Under the pieces are notes generated by a model. It was given only the letters and a program-made list of their open reading frames with translations. It did no database searches and was not told the DNA's origin. Shown here piece by piece: positions 33,085 through 40,769 of a DNA stretch of 64,000 bases. Source of the DNA: Bacteroidales bacterium (GTDB lineage: Bacteria; Bacteroidota; Bacteroidia; Bacteroidales; JAADJA01); assembly GCA_021740645.1 (NCBI GenBank), contig JAIOZL010000003.1, positions 1 to 64,000 of the forward strand. Direction: 5' to 3'. A program made the position numbers and the translations under genes. Numbering within the stretch: the first letter of the stretch is position 1; each line of letters opens with the position of its first letter.

Positions 33085-33705
33085 ATGAAACTACCAGCAC
33101 GCACAGTTGAAAGACTAAGTCAGTACCGAAGGGTACTTCAAAAATATAAGGACCTGAACGAAGCCTATATTTTTTCGCATGACCTTGCCCGGTTAATGCA
33201 CCTGACTGCTGTGCAGATAAGAAGGGACATGATGTTGCTTGGAATTTCAGGGAATTACAGAAACGGCTATAATGTGATAGAGATACTTAAATCTATTAAT
33301 GAAACGCTGACTATTCCCAAAGCCCAAAAAGCAACCATTATCGGCATGGGTGATCTTGGCAAAGCGCTGCTAAAACATATTGGTTCAAATCCTTCCTGTC
33401 CGGTACTTATCCCGGTGACGTTTGACATCAATCCTTTATTAACCAATAAATCTTATCACATGACCCCGTGTGTTGATTTTACAAAATCTGCTGAGTACAT
33501 TCAAAAATACAATATAAAAATAGCCATCATTTCAATTGTCACCACTGAAATACAGGAGATAATCGACAGTTTAATTGTTTCCGGGATTAAAAGCATCCTT
33601 AATTTCTCAGGAGGCCCCTTCAGGGTGCCGGAAGGCATCTATCTTAAAGATTATGACATTCGTACCACCATGGACGAAATTTCCTATTTTATAAGTCAGG
33701 AATAG
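33085..33705 (+). CDS. rex: Redox-sensing transcriptional repressor Rex
   Basis: Winged-helix repressor that leaves DNA when NADH rises relative to NAD+. The N-terminal winged helix shows KLPARTVERLSQYRRVL and LMHLTAVQIRRDMMLLG (recognition helix), residues 2-60. The Rossmann domain begins IIGMGDLGKALL, with the GxGxxG turn at Gly87-Gly89-Gly92, and ends with the domain-swapped C-terminal helix YDIRTTMDEISYFI. The length of 206 is normal. Its position next to the hyp operon and the operator-like site in the hypF promoter points to control of hydrogenase maturation by cellular redox state. Confidence 0.95.
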   Translation: MKLPARTVERLSQYRRVLQKYKDLNEAYIFSHDLARLMHLTAVQIRRDMMLLGISGNYRNGYNVIEILKSINETLTIPKAQKATIIGMGDLGKALLKHIGSNPSCPVLIPVTFDINPLLTNKSYHMTPCVDFTKSAEYIQKYNIKIAIISIVTTEIQEIIDSLIVSGIKSILNFSGGPFRVPEGIYLKDYDIRTTMDEISYFISQE

Positions 33706-33801
33706 CATTAAAATAGTTGACTTTAGCTTAAATTTTAACTATTTTTAAAGACTTCAAAAAAAGCACTCACATTTTCAATTGCACTTAAAAACGGAGGCGA
33801 A

Positions 33802-34209
33802 ATGACTAAGAAAATTTCAATCAATGTAAAATGTCCTAACTGTGGAAAGTCCATGATGGACAATGAAATCCAACTTCACGAAGTTCCCAGCATTAAACTT
33901 AATATCGAAACCCTTACAGATCGGGGCACCATTAGACTTTGCTCCCTTTATGGTTGTTATGACCACCAGTGTGATATTGATTTAAAAAACAATGAAATTG
34001 CCCGCTTTTATTGTCCTGATTGTAACAAAGAGTTAAAAAGCAACGATTCCTGTGATACCGTTAACTGCAATGCACCAATGATCCCTTTAACGATGCAATC
34101 CGGCGGAAAAGTCTTTATCTGCTCCCGAAGAGGTTGTCAAAATCATTTTGTAGCATTCGAGAACCTGGAGACTGAAATCAAAAAGTTTTATACTGAATAT
34201 GGGTTTTAA
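33802..34209 (+). CDS. Small multi-zinc-ribbon protein, unknown function
   Basis: A 135-residue cysteine-rich protein that I cannot assign. Three ribbon-like knuckles are visible: CPNCGKSM at residues 11-18, CSLYGCYDHQC at about 49-59, CPDCNKEL with CDTVNC at about 73-95, and CSRRGCQNHF near 113-122. The pattern suggests two or three zinc sites. It has a purine-rich GGAGG sequence 8 bp before its ATG, unusual in this window, where start sites mostly lack Shine-Dalgarno signals. This may mean strong translation. It is alone between rex and a convergent alkaline phosphatase. Confidence 0.7.
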   Translation: MTKKISINVKCPNCGKSMMDNEIQLHEVPSIKLNIETLTDRGTIRLCSLYGCYDHQCDIDLKNNEIARFYCPDCNKELKSNDSCDTVNCNAPMIPLTMQSGGKVFICSRRGCQNHFVAFENLETEIKKFYTEYGF

Positions 34210-34254
34210 AAATTAAATCCAACGCAGTAGTCAAAGGAATGAATACAGCATGTA

Positions 34255-35346
34255 TTACAGGTCAAAATAGGCCAGAAACTTGTAGAAAAAGGCTGTATTC
34301 TCGTACACCCCACTGAAAAGTTCTTCATTATTGCCATAGGCAAAAACTGGCACCATAGAGCCCGTATGCAGATAAGTGACAAACTGCCCATTCACAGTCT
34401 GACTTTGTTCATCCCCATCCACCAGGGCATATCCCCCGGTTTCGTGATCGCCGGTAATTAAAACAAGGGTATTTTCATTCTGGGCAGCAAATTCAAGTGC
34501 AACACCCACCGCTCTATCAAAATCCAGCATCTCATCCATCAGGTAATCCTGATCGTTTTCTTCCCCGGCCCAATCAATCTGCGCACCTTCTGCCATTATA
34601 AAAAACCCTTTTTTATCATTCTTCAGGGTTTGCAAGGCAATCTTCAATGATTCGGATAAAAACTCACCCCTCCCCTCATTGTATTTAAGGGGATAGCCAT
34701 TCGCAATAAAAACTGCATTCTTTTTGGAAGGATCTATTCCCTCCAGGTTTTCATTTACCTCATATCCTTTCGCGGTTAAGCTATCCAAAAGATTGGTGCC
34801 ATCTGATCTTTGATCAAAGAACATTTTCCCGCCACCTGCAAAAAAATCAACCTCGTGGTTAACCAGTTCAACTGCAATTGCTTCATATTGAAAACGATCG
34901 GCCTGGTGGGCATAGAAGGCTGCCGGAGTGGAATGTACAATTGATGAGGTAGTAATTAAGCCCGTATAAATTTTATCCGCAGCACGTTCAATAATATTTT
35001 GGACAGGATTTCCATCAGGGTCGACACCAAGAGAGTAATAGTTAGTTTTTCTACCACAAGCAATGGCTGTGGTTGCGGCCCCTGAATCGGTTACGTATTT
35101 ATCGGCACAATGGGTAGATTGTATTCCCACCGTTTTGCATTTAAGCATATTCAAATTCCCACCGTTCAAGGTTCTTGCGGCAGTGATCTGGGTCAAAGCC
35201 ATGCCATCACCAATTAGCAAAATAAGGTTTTTGGGTTTATTCAATTCCTTTTTTATATGCTCAATTTTAACATCATTTTCCTTCTTATGGCAACCGATGG
35301 TAAGGATTAAGAACAAACAGAAGTATGGAATAATTTTAAATCGCAT
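34255..35346 (-). CDS. Alkaline phosphatase (PhoA family) lipoprotein
   Basis: Zinc/magnesium phosphomonoesterase of the alkaline phosphatase superfamily. SPII signal MRFKIIPYFCLFLILTIGC. The metal site Asp is in LIGDGMALTQ, the phosphorylated Ser88 in VTDSGAATTAIACG, and further ligands are in THSTPAAFYAHQADR-type SIVHSTPAAFYAHQ, MAEGAQIDWAGEEND, TGDHETGGYAL and the final LHTGSMVPVFAYG. At 363 residues it is a short form. It begins 16 bp after the flippase stop, so it probably belongs to the glycosyltransferase-flippase transcript. Confidence 0.93.
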   Translation of the reverse strand: MRFKIIPYFCLFLILTIGCHKKENDVKIEHIKKELNKPKNLILLIGDGMALTQITAARTLNGGNLNMLKCKTVGIQSTHCADKYVTDSGAATTAIACGRKTNYYSLGVDPDGNPVQNIIERAADKIYTGLITTSSIVHSTPAAFYAHQADRFQYEAIAVELVNHEVDFFAGGGKMFFDQRSDGTNLLDSLTAKGYEVNENLEGIDPSKKNAVFIANGYPLKYNEGRGEFLSESLKIALQTLKNDKKGFFIMAEGAQIDWAGEENDQDYLMDEMLDFDRAVGVALEFAAQNENTLVLITGDHETGGYALVDGDEQSQTVNGQFVTYLHTGSMVPVFAYGNNEELFSGVYENTAFFYKFLAYFDL

Positions 35347-35362
35347 ATCAGTAAATTCAAAT

Positions 35363-36799
35363 TTAAATAGGGATATTCAGCTTTCGGATATAACGATACG
35401 TAAGACCGAAATAGATCAAAGCAAACACAATAATTTCTGCAAAAGTGAGCCCCAAATTAACGGCATAATACTTTCTTATGAAGTGATCTGCAATAACCTC
35501 AACACCAAGGATCACTAAAAATAACAATGTTGGGCCACTAAATGTTTTTTCTTTGAAATATCCAACACTGTCCTGGCCGAAAAAGTAAATAATGATTATG
35601 GCGTAAGCAAATAACGTAGAGATTGCTGCCCATTTATACCCATAAAGCGGAATAAGTGTAAAGTTTAGAATAATGTTAATTATACTGGCCAGAATTACGC
35701 CAATGGCAATATTTTTCAGTTTGTCAGCGAATTTGAACTTCACTTCAATAAACAGGAATAAACCATACAGGTATGCACTTACAAAGACATAGGGCATCAC
35801 GCTATACCCGCTCCTGAATTCTTCGCCAAGCAAAATCCAGGCGATCTCCCGTGGAAACATGCTTAACCAGGTAACCACGGGCAATCCAAACAAGAAAAAA
35901 ATAAAGATATAATTGGAGAGGAATTTATTTGCCTGTTTAAAATTAACTTCTAATTCCTTATTCAAACGGGGATTGATCGTATTAAAATATACCGTAACCA
36001 GGGCTACCACACTCAATTGGCTGATATTGTACACCTGGTTGTAAATACCCACAGTGGAGATATCCGTAAATAAGGCGATGATATAGCGGTCGGAGGAGGT
36101 GATAAGTAAAAAGAAAAAATTGGAAACCAGGCCGATGCTGCCAAATCTAAGCAACTGTTTTAAAATCACTTTGGAAAGAGCACTCATGGCTATTCTAATC
36201 TTTTCCTGACCTAATAAAATGATCACCAATAAAACGATGGCATCTATAGCAATTGCACTAATCAAAACCGAGGTGATCCGGTAATGAAAAACAAAGGTCA
36301 TCACATAAAGCAGAACAAAACTAAAAATGGCCCTGGAAGTATGCACCAGGTTATATTTAAGTACCCGCCCTTCGAGCCGCACGATTATCAGGTATAAGCC
36401 GATCAATTCCTTAAATACGAACTGAATAAAGGATAGCAAAATGAGCTTTTTAACCAATCCGGTTTCAGCAATTACCGACCAGGTTCCACTTATCACAAGT
36501 AACAACAAACTGGCAATAGCGAATAAAAAAAACATATTGGTGTAAAGCCCTTTCAGGTCGTTCTTCACTTTATAGGCATTGTAGTAGCGCCACAAGCAAC
36601 TCGATAACCAGGAATAGATAAAGATAGAAATATAGGTAAACGTGATGGTGATCAATCCCAGGTAGCCATATTCTTCAGGAGTGAAGTAACGGGTAAAAAT
36701 GGGTGTTTTTATAAAACCCACTCCCATCGGGATAAATGTACCTAAGAGGTACCAGCCCATATCGATGACAAACCGCTTATTGTTCCCTTTTTCTATCAA
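35363..36799 (-). CDS. Wzx-like polysaccharide flippase (oligosaccharide flippase family)
   Basis: A 478-residue membrane protein of the MATE-like polysaccharide transporter family, with about 14 hydrophobic helices. The start YLLGTFIPMGVGFIKTPIFTRYFTPEEYGYLGL is the family signature, and LITSSDRYIIALFTDISTVGIYNQ is the conserved middle segment. It would flip lipid-linked oligosaccharides across the inner membrane. Its ATG overlaps the stop of the glycosyltransferase gene by 4 bp. Confidence 0.9.
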   Translation of the reverse strand: MIEKGNNKRFVIDMGWYLLGTFIPMGVGFIKTPIFTRYFTPEEYGYLGLITITFTYISIFIYSWLSSCLWRYYNAYKVKNDLKGLYTNMFFLFAIASLLLLVISGTWSVIAETGLVKKLILLSFIQFVFKELIGLYLIIVRLEGRVLKYNLVHTSRAIFSFVLLYVMTFVFHYRITSVLISAIAIDAIVLLVIILLGQEKIRIAMSALSKVILKQLLRFGSIGLVSNFFFLLITSSDRYIIALFTDISTVGIYNQVYNISQLSVVALVTVYFNTINPRLNKELEVNFKQANKFLSNYIFIFFLFGLPVVTWLSMFPREIAWILLGEEFRSGYSVMPYVFVSAYLYGLFLFIEVKFKFADKLKNIAIGVILASIINIILNFTLIPLYGYKWAAISTLFAYAIIIIYFFGQDSVGYFKEKTFSGPTLLFLVILGVEVIADHFIRKYYAVNLGLTFAEIIVFALIYFGLTYRYIRKLNIPI

Positions 36800-37983
36800 T
36801 TATCTAGTATTTCAGTATAAATGGCTGCAAGTTTTTTTTCCATTAGTTCCCACCTGAATTTTTTTTCGGCTGCACTCCGCCCATTTTCACTCCATTGTTT
36901 ATACAATGTTTCATCCGATAAAACCCTGACAAGCGCTGAGGCAATTTCTGAAGGATCCTCAGGATTTACGGCAATCCCGCATTTCTCCTCGTTGAGTATC
37001 CGGTGAATGTGCCCAAAATTACTTCCAATAATCGGCAGCCCGTAGCTCATGTATTCAAAAATTTTGATCTGCAAAATGATCCGGTGGGTATCGATGGGAA
37101 GAAAGATACCCAGGCCGATTTTGCTTTTATTGTAATATTGTGACATTTCAGGGTAGGGCACTGAATCAAGCAGAATAACATTTTCTTTCAATTTATTTTC
37201 TTCGATAAAATTCGTCATTTTTTGTTTCAGGCCATGTGGAAACCAGCTGCCTAAAAACAACATTTTAAACTTAGGTTTCGATTCTACAACAATCTTAACT
37301 GCATGGAGTATTTGCCAAGCCCCCCTCAACTTCGTAATTCCGCCTGTATAAATGGCATCAAATTCTTTCCTCCTTTTTTCAGGCAAGGCAAGGTTGGTAT
37401 AATTGTATATGATCTCCACTTTTTTATCCGGGAAATAGGACTGAAATCGATCCCATAAATTTTCTTCTGTGGTAATGATCACATCATAACTCTCCGCACA
37501 TTTCCGCTCCCAGGATTGGATATAGCTGGAATACCAATTTTTAATCCCCCTGAGAAAGTCGGGCGTTTGGATATAATCCCTGATATTTTCAGGATAGGGC
37601 TCATGTACATCATAAATTACCTTTGGTTTCCAGCTGAGTGCTTTTAATTCCGGGCCAATACGGTTAAGTTTAAGATCATGAAAGTGATATACATCGGCTT
37701 TAAGGTTCATTGCTTCTTTCAGCATTTTTGCATAGAGGCCCCCGGGCAGTATTCTTTTTATAAGATAATTCAGATACCTGTTTTTCGAATATACTTCCCG
37801 CTTAAGCTGAATATAATGGATTCCTTCGTCAGTGGTTCCTCTTTCTTCTTTATCCCCTGCCAGGATAATATGAATATCGTAGCCTTGCTTTTTTAAGGAA
37901 ACAGCTTCTTTCCAATAAATACGGTCATCAAACAAATTATGGCTGTCGGCCAGGAAACATATTTTTGGTGGATTGTTTATCAT
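36796..37983 (-). CDS. Glycosyltransferase family 4-type
   Basis: A 395-residue GT-B enzyme. The N-terminal acceptor half starts KICFLADSHNLFDDRIYWKEAVSLKKQGYDIHII, with DVYHFHDLKL and YDVHEPYPENI. The donor half has DAIYTGGITKLRGAWQILHAV, FLGSWFPHG, and the EXE-type segment KIFEYMSYGLPIIGSNFGHI with CGIAVNPEDPSEIASAL. It transfers a nucleotide sugar onto a surface glycan or its lipid carrier. It is the first gene of the GT-flippase-phosphatase unit. An inverted repeat (ACCTT/AAGGT) lies just before its ATG. Confidence 0.9.
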   Translation of the reverse strand: MINNPPKICFLADSHNLFDDRIYWKEAVSLKKQGYDIHIILAGDKEERGTTDEGIHYIQLKREVYSKNRYLNYLIKRILPGGLYAKMLKEAMNLKADVYHFHDLKLNRIGPELKALSWKPKVIYDVHEPYPENIRDYIQTPDFLRGIKNWYSSYIQSWERKCAESYDVIITTEENLWDRFQSYFPDKKVEIIYNYTNLALPEKRRKEFDAIYTGGITKLRGAWQILHAVKIVVESKPKFKMLFLGSWFPHGLKQKMTNFIEENKLKENVILLDSVPYPEMSQYYNKSKIGLGIFLPIDTHRIILQIKIFEYMSYGLPIIGSNFGHIHRILNEEKCGIAVNPEDPSEIASALVRVLSDETLYKQWSENGRSAAEKKFRWELMEKKLAAIYTEILDN

Positions 37984-38022
37984 TTGCTTGAAAACCTTGT
38001 TTACAAAGGTCTGAAATAATTT

Positions 38023-38535
38023 CTAAACATTCTTCCGAAGTATTTCCAGCGCATTTTCAAGCCGTTGCGAGCCTCTGCCTGTCACAATATGAAACGGAAA
38101 TTTCCTCTGTTTCAATTCTTGGATATACAATTGAAATAATTCAGACCTGTGTAAAGGATGTTCCCTTTGCGGATCGGGTTGCCAGGGGAGGTCAATATCG
38201 CATAATAAATACAGGTCGTATTGCTGCTGATCAAGCCTATCCAGTATCCAGGGATGGCATTGGCCATACTTGTATACACACCATATTTTTGTGACGATAA
38301 GTTCTGTATCGCAAAACAAAAACCCGGAAATACTATCCGTAAGCCGGCTTTCCATTTCCATTTGCCCCCGGGCTATAATGAGGATATCATCATAAGTATA
38401 AGGCCTGTTCAGCTCATTTATATACTGACGGGCAAACTCTGGTACCCAGGCACTGTTAAAATGCCGGGCAAGGCTTTCTGCTAATTGCGATTTCCCTGTG
38501 CTTTCAGGACCGGTTATGGCTATGCGTTTAAGCTT
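38023..38535 (-). CDS. NadR kinase-like AAA_28 ATPase
   Basis: A 170-residue P-loop protein. It begins MKLKRIAITGPESTGKSQLAESLA (Walker A GPESTGKS), followed by WVPEFARQYINELNRPYTYDDI, which is typical of the NadR nicotinamide-riboside kinase domain. FCDTELIVTKIWCVYKYG and LYLLCDIDLPWQPDPQREHP are also family blocks. It starts inside the end of pnuC, an 8-bp overlap. The usual role is to phosphorylate the vitamer taken up by PnuC and so trap it. I chose the start at MKLKRI because the longer frame adds 16 residues of no likeness. Confidence 0.85.
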   Translation of the reverse strand, partial: KLKRIAITGPESTGKSQLAESLARHFNSAWVPEFARQYINELNRPYTYDDILIIARGQMEMESRLTDSISGFLFCDTELIVTKIWCVYKYGQCHPWILDRLDQQQYDLYLLCDIDLPWQPDPQREHPLHRSELFQLYIQELKQRKFPFHIVTGRGSQRLENALEILRKNV

Positions 38536-39157
38536 CATCGGCCTCAATCTTTTTCTTCCAGGCATAATAACCCATAATGGCAATGATCAGAAATACTAAA
38601 AACTGAAAACTTGTAAATACCAATCCTTTAAAGGCATACAAGGGAACTGATATCAAATCCCCGATGATCCAGAAAATCCAGTTTTCGAGTTTTTTAAGCG
38701 CCATTAACCACATGCCCACAATAAAAATTGCTGTGGTAAAGGTATCGATGTAGGGTATGCTCGTCGACCAGTATTCCAGGTCATCTGCCTTAAAATGCTT
38801 CAATAACAAAATGATCAGCAGTCCCGATAAAACAAACATTACCACTGACACAACCCAGTTTTGCAAGGATGATTTCGTGATCCGAAGTGCCGGTTTCTCC
38901 GATTTTTTGGTCCACATATACCAACCATACACACTCATGATAAAATAAAACAGGTTGATCCCTGCATCCGCGTATAGTTTAATCCCAAAACAGATGTACA
39001 CATAAATCAACACCGAAATAATGCCGGTGGGGTACACCCAAATCTTTTCCTGTTTGGCATACCAAACGCTTAGCAAACCAAATATTACCGCTATAAATTC
39101 AAGCCAGGATGTATCCAGGGTATTTTGCCAAAAGGTATCGAATATTGTCGCTAACAT
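38528..39157 (-). CDS. PnuC-family vitamer transporter
   Basis: A 209-residue membrane protein with seven hydrophobic helices, PnuC family (PF04973). Key blocks are LEFIAVIFGLLSVWYAKQEKIWVYPTG, FYFIMSVYGWYMWTKK (the YGWxxW motif) and ENWIFWIIGDLISVPLYAFKGLVFTSFQF. PnuC proteins let nicotinamide riboside in by facilitated diffusion, and PnuT members carry thiamine. The downstream NadR-like kinase points to nicotinamide riboside, whereas the upstream YkoF-like gene points to thiamine. I leave the substrate open. Confidence 0.88.
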   Translation of the reverse strand: MLATIFDTFWQNTLDTSWLEFIAVIFGLLSVWYAKQEKIWVYPTGIISVLIYVYICFGIKLYADAGINLFYFIMSVYGWYMWTKKSEKPALRITKSSLQNWVVSVVMFVLSGLLIILLLKHFKADDLEYWSTSIPYIDTFTTAIFIVGMWLMALKKLENWIFWIIGDLISVPLYAFKGLVFTSFQFLVFLIIAIMGYYAWKKKIEADEA

Positions 39158-39181
39158 AGGTTTTTAGGGATTAGTGCTGGG

Positions 39182-39213
39182 AGCTAAGAGCTAAGAGCCA
39201 AGAGCTAAAAGCT
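39182..39213. repeat. 7-bp tandem repeat (AGCTAAG, 4.6 copies)
   Basis: AGCTAAG, AGCTAAG, AGCCAAG, AGCTAAA, AGCT in a row between pnuC and the YkoF-like gene. The last unit shares GAGCTAAAAGCT with a second site at 40660-40671. Confidence 0.8.
39202..39213. repeat. 12-bp motif GAGCTAAAAGCT, left copy
   Basis: Identical to 40660-40671. Together with the 19-bp pair at 39463-39481 and 40697-40715 it occurs in the same order on both sides of the HigBA module. In the left copy the YkoF-like gene lies between the two motifs; in the right copy only 25 bp do. Confidence 0.6.
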
Positions 39214-39215
39214 GA

Positions 39216-39461
39216 TTATTCTTTCAAATCGGCATTGATTATTTTTAATATAAAAACGGAATGGGGCAACTCAAACGACTGGCCTATTTCTTTGGTAAGG
39301 ATTTCCATTAACCTGTAGTACTCGCCAAACACCTGGGTGGACATGCCATTGGTTACAGCCTCAATTTCCTCATAAGTATTTAAACGTTTGATAAAATCCA
39401 GTATTGGGGTTACAAACTCTGGTCTTAAGGGATAAAAACTGATATCTATTGATGCTTTCAT
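39216..39461 (-). CDS. YkoF-like thiamine/HMP-binding domain protein
   Basis: An 81-residue single-domain protein resembling the YkoF/MTH1187 fold that binds thiamine or hydroxymethylpyrimidine. Marks are MKASIDISFYPLRPEFVTPILDFI and MSTQVFGEYYRLMEILTKEI. I start it at MKASID, six codons inside the longer frame, since homologs begin so. Such genes often stand beside PnuT-type thiamine transporters in Bacteroidota. Here it is 58 bp upstream of pnuC, with a 7-bp tandem repeat between. No TPP riboswitch is visible upstream. Confidence 0.78.
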   Translation of the reverse strand: MKASIDISFYPLRPEFVTPILDFIKRLNTYEEIEAVTNGMSTQVFGEYYRLMEILTKEIGQSFELPHSVFILKIINADLKE

Positions 39462-39462
39462 A

Positions 39463-39481
39463 AAAATTACATTTCCCACAA
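39463..39481. repeat. 19-bp direct repeat, left copy
   Basis: AAAATTACATTTCCCACAA, directly before the start of the YkoF-like gene; the same 19 bp occur at 40697-40715. The two copies bracket the HigBA module. Confidence 0.7.
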
Positions 39482-39800
39482 AATTACATTTCTCGTAATA
39501 ACAACGACCTGGTAATGTAAATTAATTGCTAAAATATCTGTTGCAGGTTTGCAAACCTAGTTGTCCATAGCCTCCAGGATATGGACTTTTACAGTTCGAT
39601 CCGTGTAATTTTAATGTAGGGTTGATTCCTGCTATTAAGAACTGGAGCGGTACGCTAAGGAGAACAGAAATTGAATTAGTCAGGAGTCACTGCCCGCAGG
39701 CTATTGCTCCAAACTTGCCCCAGTAGTGAAAAAAAGCGAAAAATTGCTTATAATTCAAAACAAATACTTATCTTTGGCGTTAGTAACGTAATGAGGTACT
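39482..39800. other. Intergenic region left of HigBA with palindromes
   Basis: No gene is seen in about 320 bp. It holds a 14-bp perfect palindrome AGGTTTGCAAACCT (39545-39558), a hairpin GTCCATA-N10-TATGGAC (39563-39586), and near the right end the promoter of higB. A TPP riboswitch was looked for on the minus strand and not found. Confidence 0.5.
39744..39776 (+). promoter_or_regulatory. higBA promoter
   Basis: TTG (39744-39746), 22-bp spacer, TATCTTTG (39769-39776), matching the Bacteroidota pattern. GTTAGTAAC just after it (39779-39787) is a short inverted repeat that may be the HigA operator. Confidence 0.6.
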
Positions 39801-40085
39801 ATGATAAATTCATTTGGAACAAAAGAAACTGAAAAAATATGGAATGGAGAAAGAGTAAAAAAAATTCCACTTGAAATCCAGAAAACAGGGCGGAGAAAAT
39901 TAAGAATGTTAAATAACTCACAAAACTTAGTGGACTTAAAAATTCCTCCTTCAAACAGACTTGTAAAACTGACAGGAAAACTAAAAGAATATCATAGTAT
40001 CAGAATCAATGACCAATGGAGAATTGTGTTTATCTGGAAAAATAATAATTCACATCAAGTAACAATTTTAGATTATCATAAATAA
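39801..40085 (+). CDS. higB: HigB-type toxin (RelE/ParE superfamily)
   Basis: A 94-residue mRNA interferase-like toxin, HigB/RelE-like plasmid maintenance killer family (PF05015). It starts INSFGTKETEKIWNGERVKKIP and contains RRKLRMLNNSQNLVDLKIPPSNRLVKLTG and the core IRINDQWRIVFIWKNN, then a short basic end VTILDYHK. Toxins of this family cut mRNA on the ribosome. It comes first in the pair, toxin before antitoxin, the usual HigBA order, with 7 bp to higA. Confidence 0.93.
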   Translation: MINSFGTKETEKIWNGERVKKIPLEIQKTGRRKLRMLNNSQNLVDLKIPPSNRLVKLTGKLKEYHSIRINDQWRIVFIWKNNNSHQVTILDYHK

Positions 40086-40092
40086 CTAATAA

Positions 40093-40404
40093 ATGGAAAG
40101 ACTTGAAAACATACATCCTGGTGAAATACTCTTAGAAGAATTCTTAAGGCCATTAGGAATATCGGCCTATAAACTCTCAAAGGAAATTGATATTCCCCAA
40201 ACAAGAATATCTCAAATTATTAAAGGCAATAGAAGAATTACAGCTGATACTGCATTAAGACTTAGCTCTTATTTTGGAAATTCTGCTAAGTTCTGGCTTG
40301 GACTTCAAGATGATTATGATATTGAAGATGAAAAAAACAGGAAAACTGAAATATTTACAAAAATTAGAAATTTAAGAAAAAACGCACACCAGGAACAAGT
40401 ATAA
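40093..40404 (+). CDS. higA: HigA-type antitoxin
   Basis: A 103-residue HigA antitoxin with an Xre-type helix-turn-helix. It begins ERLENIHPGEILLEEFLRPLGIS, the family start. The HTH is AYKLSKEIDIPQTRISQIIKGNRRIT (residues 26-51), followed by LSSYFGNSAKFWLGLQDDYDIE. It neutralises HigB and represses the operon. Directly downstream is a gene-free region with repeat motifs. Confidence 0.94.
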   Translation: MERLENIHPGEILLEEFLRPLGISAYKLSKEIDIPQTRISQIIKGNRRITADTALRLSSYFGNSAKFWLGLQDDYDIEDEKNRKTEIFTKIRNLRKNAHQEQV

Positions 40405-40659
40405 ACAATTAAGCGCCCAAATTGCGCAAGTTTCCCAGCAGAGGCTTTAGGGTGAGCGTCACTTGTGCCTATCGTTAACATATATTATTTTTATTCAATA
40501 TTTCAATTTCAATCTATTTCCGTTTTGCCGCAAGTTTGCAACTTGTGGTTAAAATTCTTCATTATCAAACCTTTGGTTTTTTCTACCAATTGGTTCAAAA
40601 ATACTAATTTTTAATAATAATTTTATGCTGCCCATACCATACTGGTATGTTTAAGGAAT

Positions 40660-40671
40660 GAGCTAAAAGCT
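40660..40671. repeat. 12-bp motif GAGCTAAAAGCT, right copy
   Basis: Identical to 39202-39213. Confidence 0.6.
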
Positions 40672-40696
40672 AGCACCATCATGGCAGTTTTCCCAT

Positions 40697-40715
40697 AAAA
40701 TTACATTTCCCACAA
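40697..40715. repeat. 19-bp direct repeat, right copy
   Basis: AAAATTACATTTCCCACAA, identical to 39463-39481. Confidence 0.7.
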
Positions 40716-40746
40716 TAAAAGCAATCCAATATCCTAAATTAATTAC

Positions 40747-40754
40747 TAACTTTG
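40747..40754 (+). promoter_or_regulatory. Candidate -7 box for the lipoprotein gene at 40770
   Basis: TAACTTTG matches TAnnTTTG. Transcription from near 40760 argues for the ATG at 40770 as the true start rather than an upstream TTG. Confidence 0.45.
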
Positions 40755-40769
40755 AAAAAACAATTTCAT

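Larger units (their letters stand above)
40405..40769. other. Intergenic region right of HigBA
   Basis: No gene is seen. It includes a stretch at 40425-40475 with GCGCAAGTTT and GCGTCACTTGTGCC that partly mirrors the reverse strand at 39680-39735, a hairpin CATACCA-TAC-TGGTATG (40633-40649), the 12-bp and 19-bp repeat copies, and the promoter of the following lipoprotein gene. Confidence 0.45.

Noticed and set aside
20446..33705. A complete hydrogenase operon
   Set aside because: All six maturation genes are present, but no large or small NiFe subunit or maturation protease is found within the window.
39462..39800. TPP riboswitch upstream of the YkoF-like/pnuC genes
   Set aside because: The conserved CUGAGA and ACCUGAUCUGG-type segments are absent from the minus strand.
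39776..40490. HigBA as an integron gene cassette with attC sites
   Set aside because: GGCGTTAGTA before higB and CGTTAACA after higA recall the GTTRRRY core, but neither fits it fully, no matching RYYYAAC partner or full attC fold is seen, and there is no integrase.
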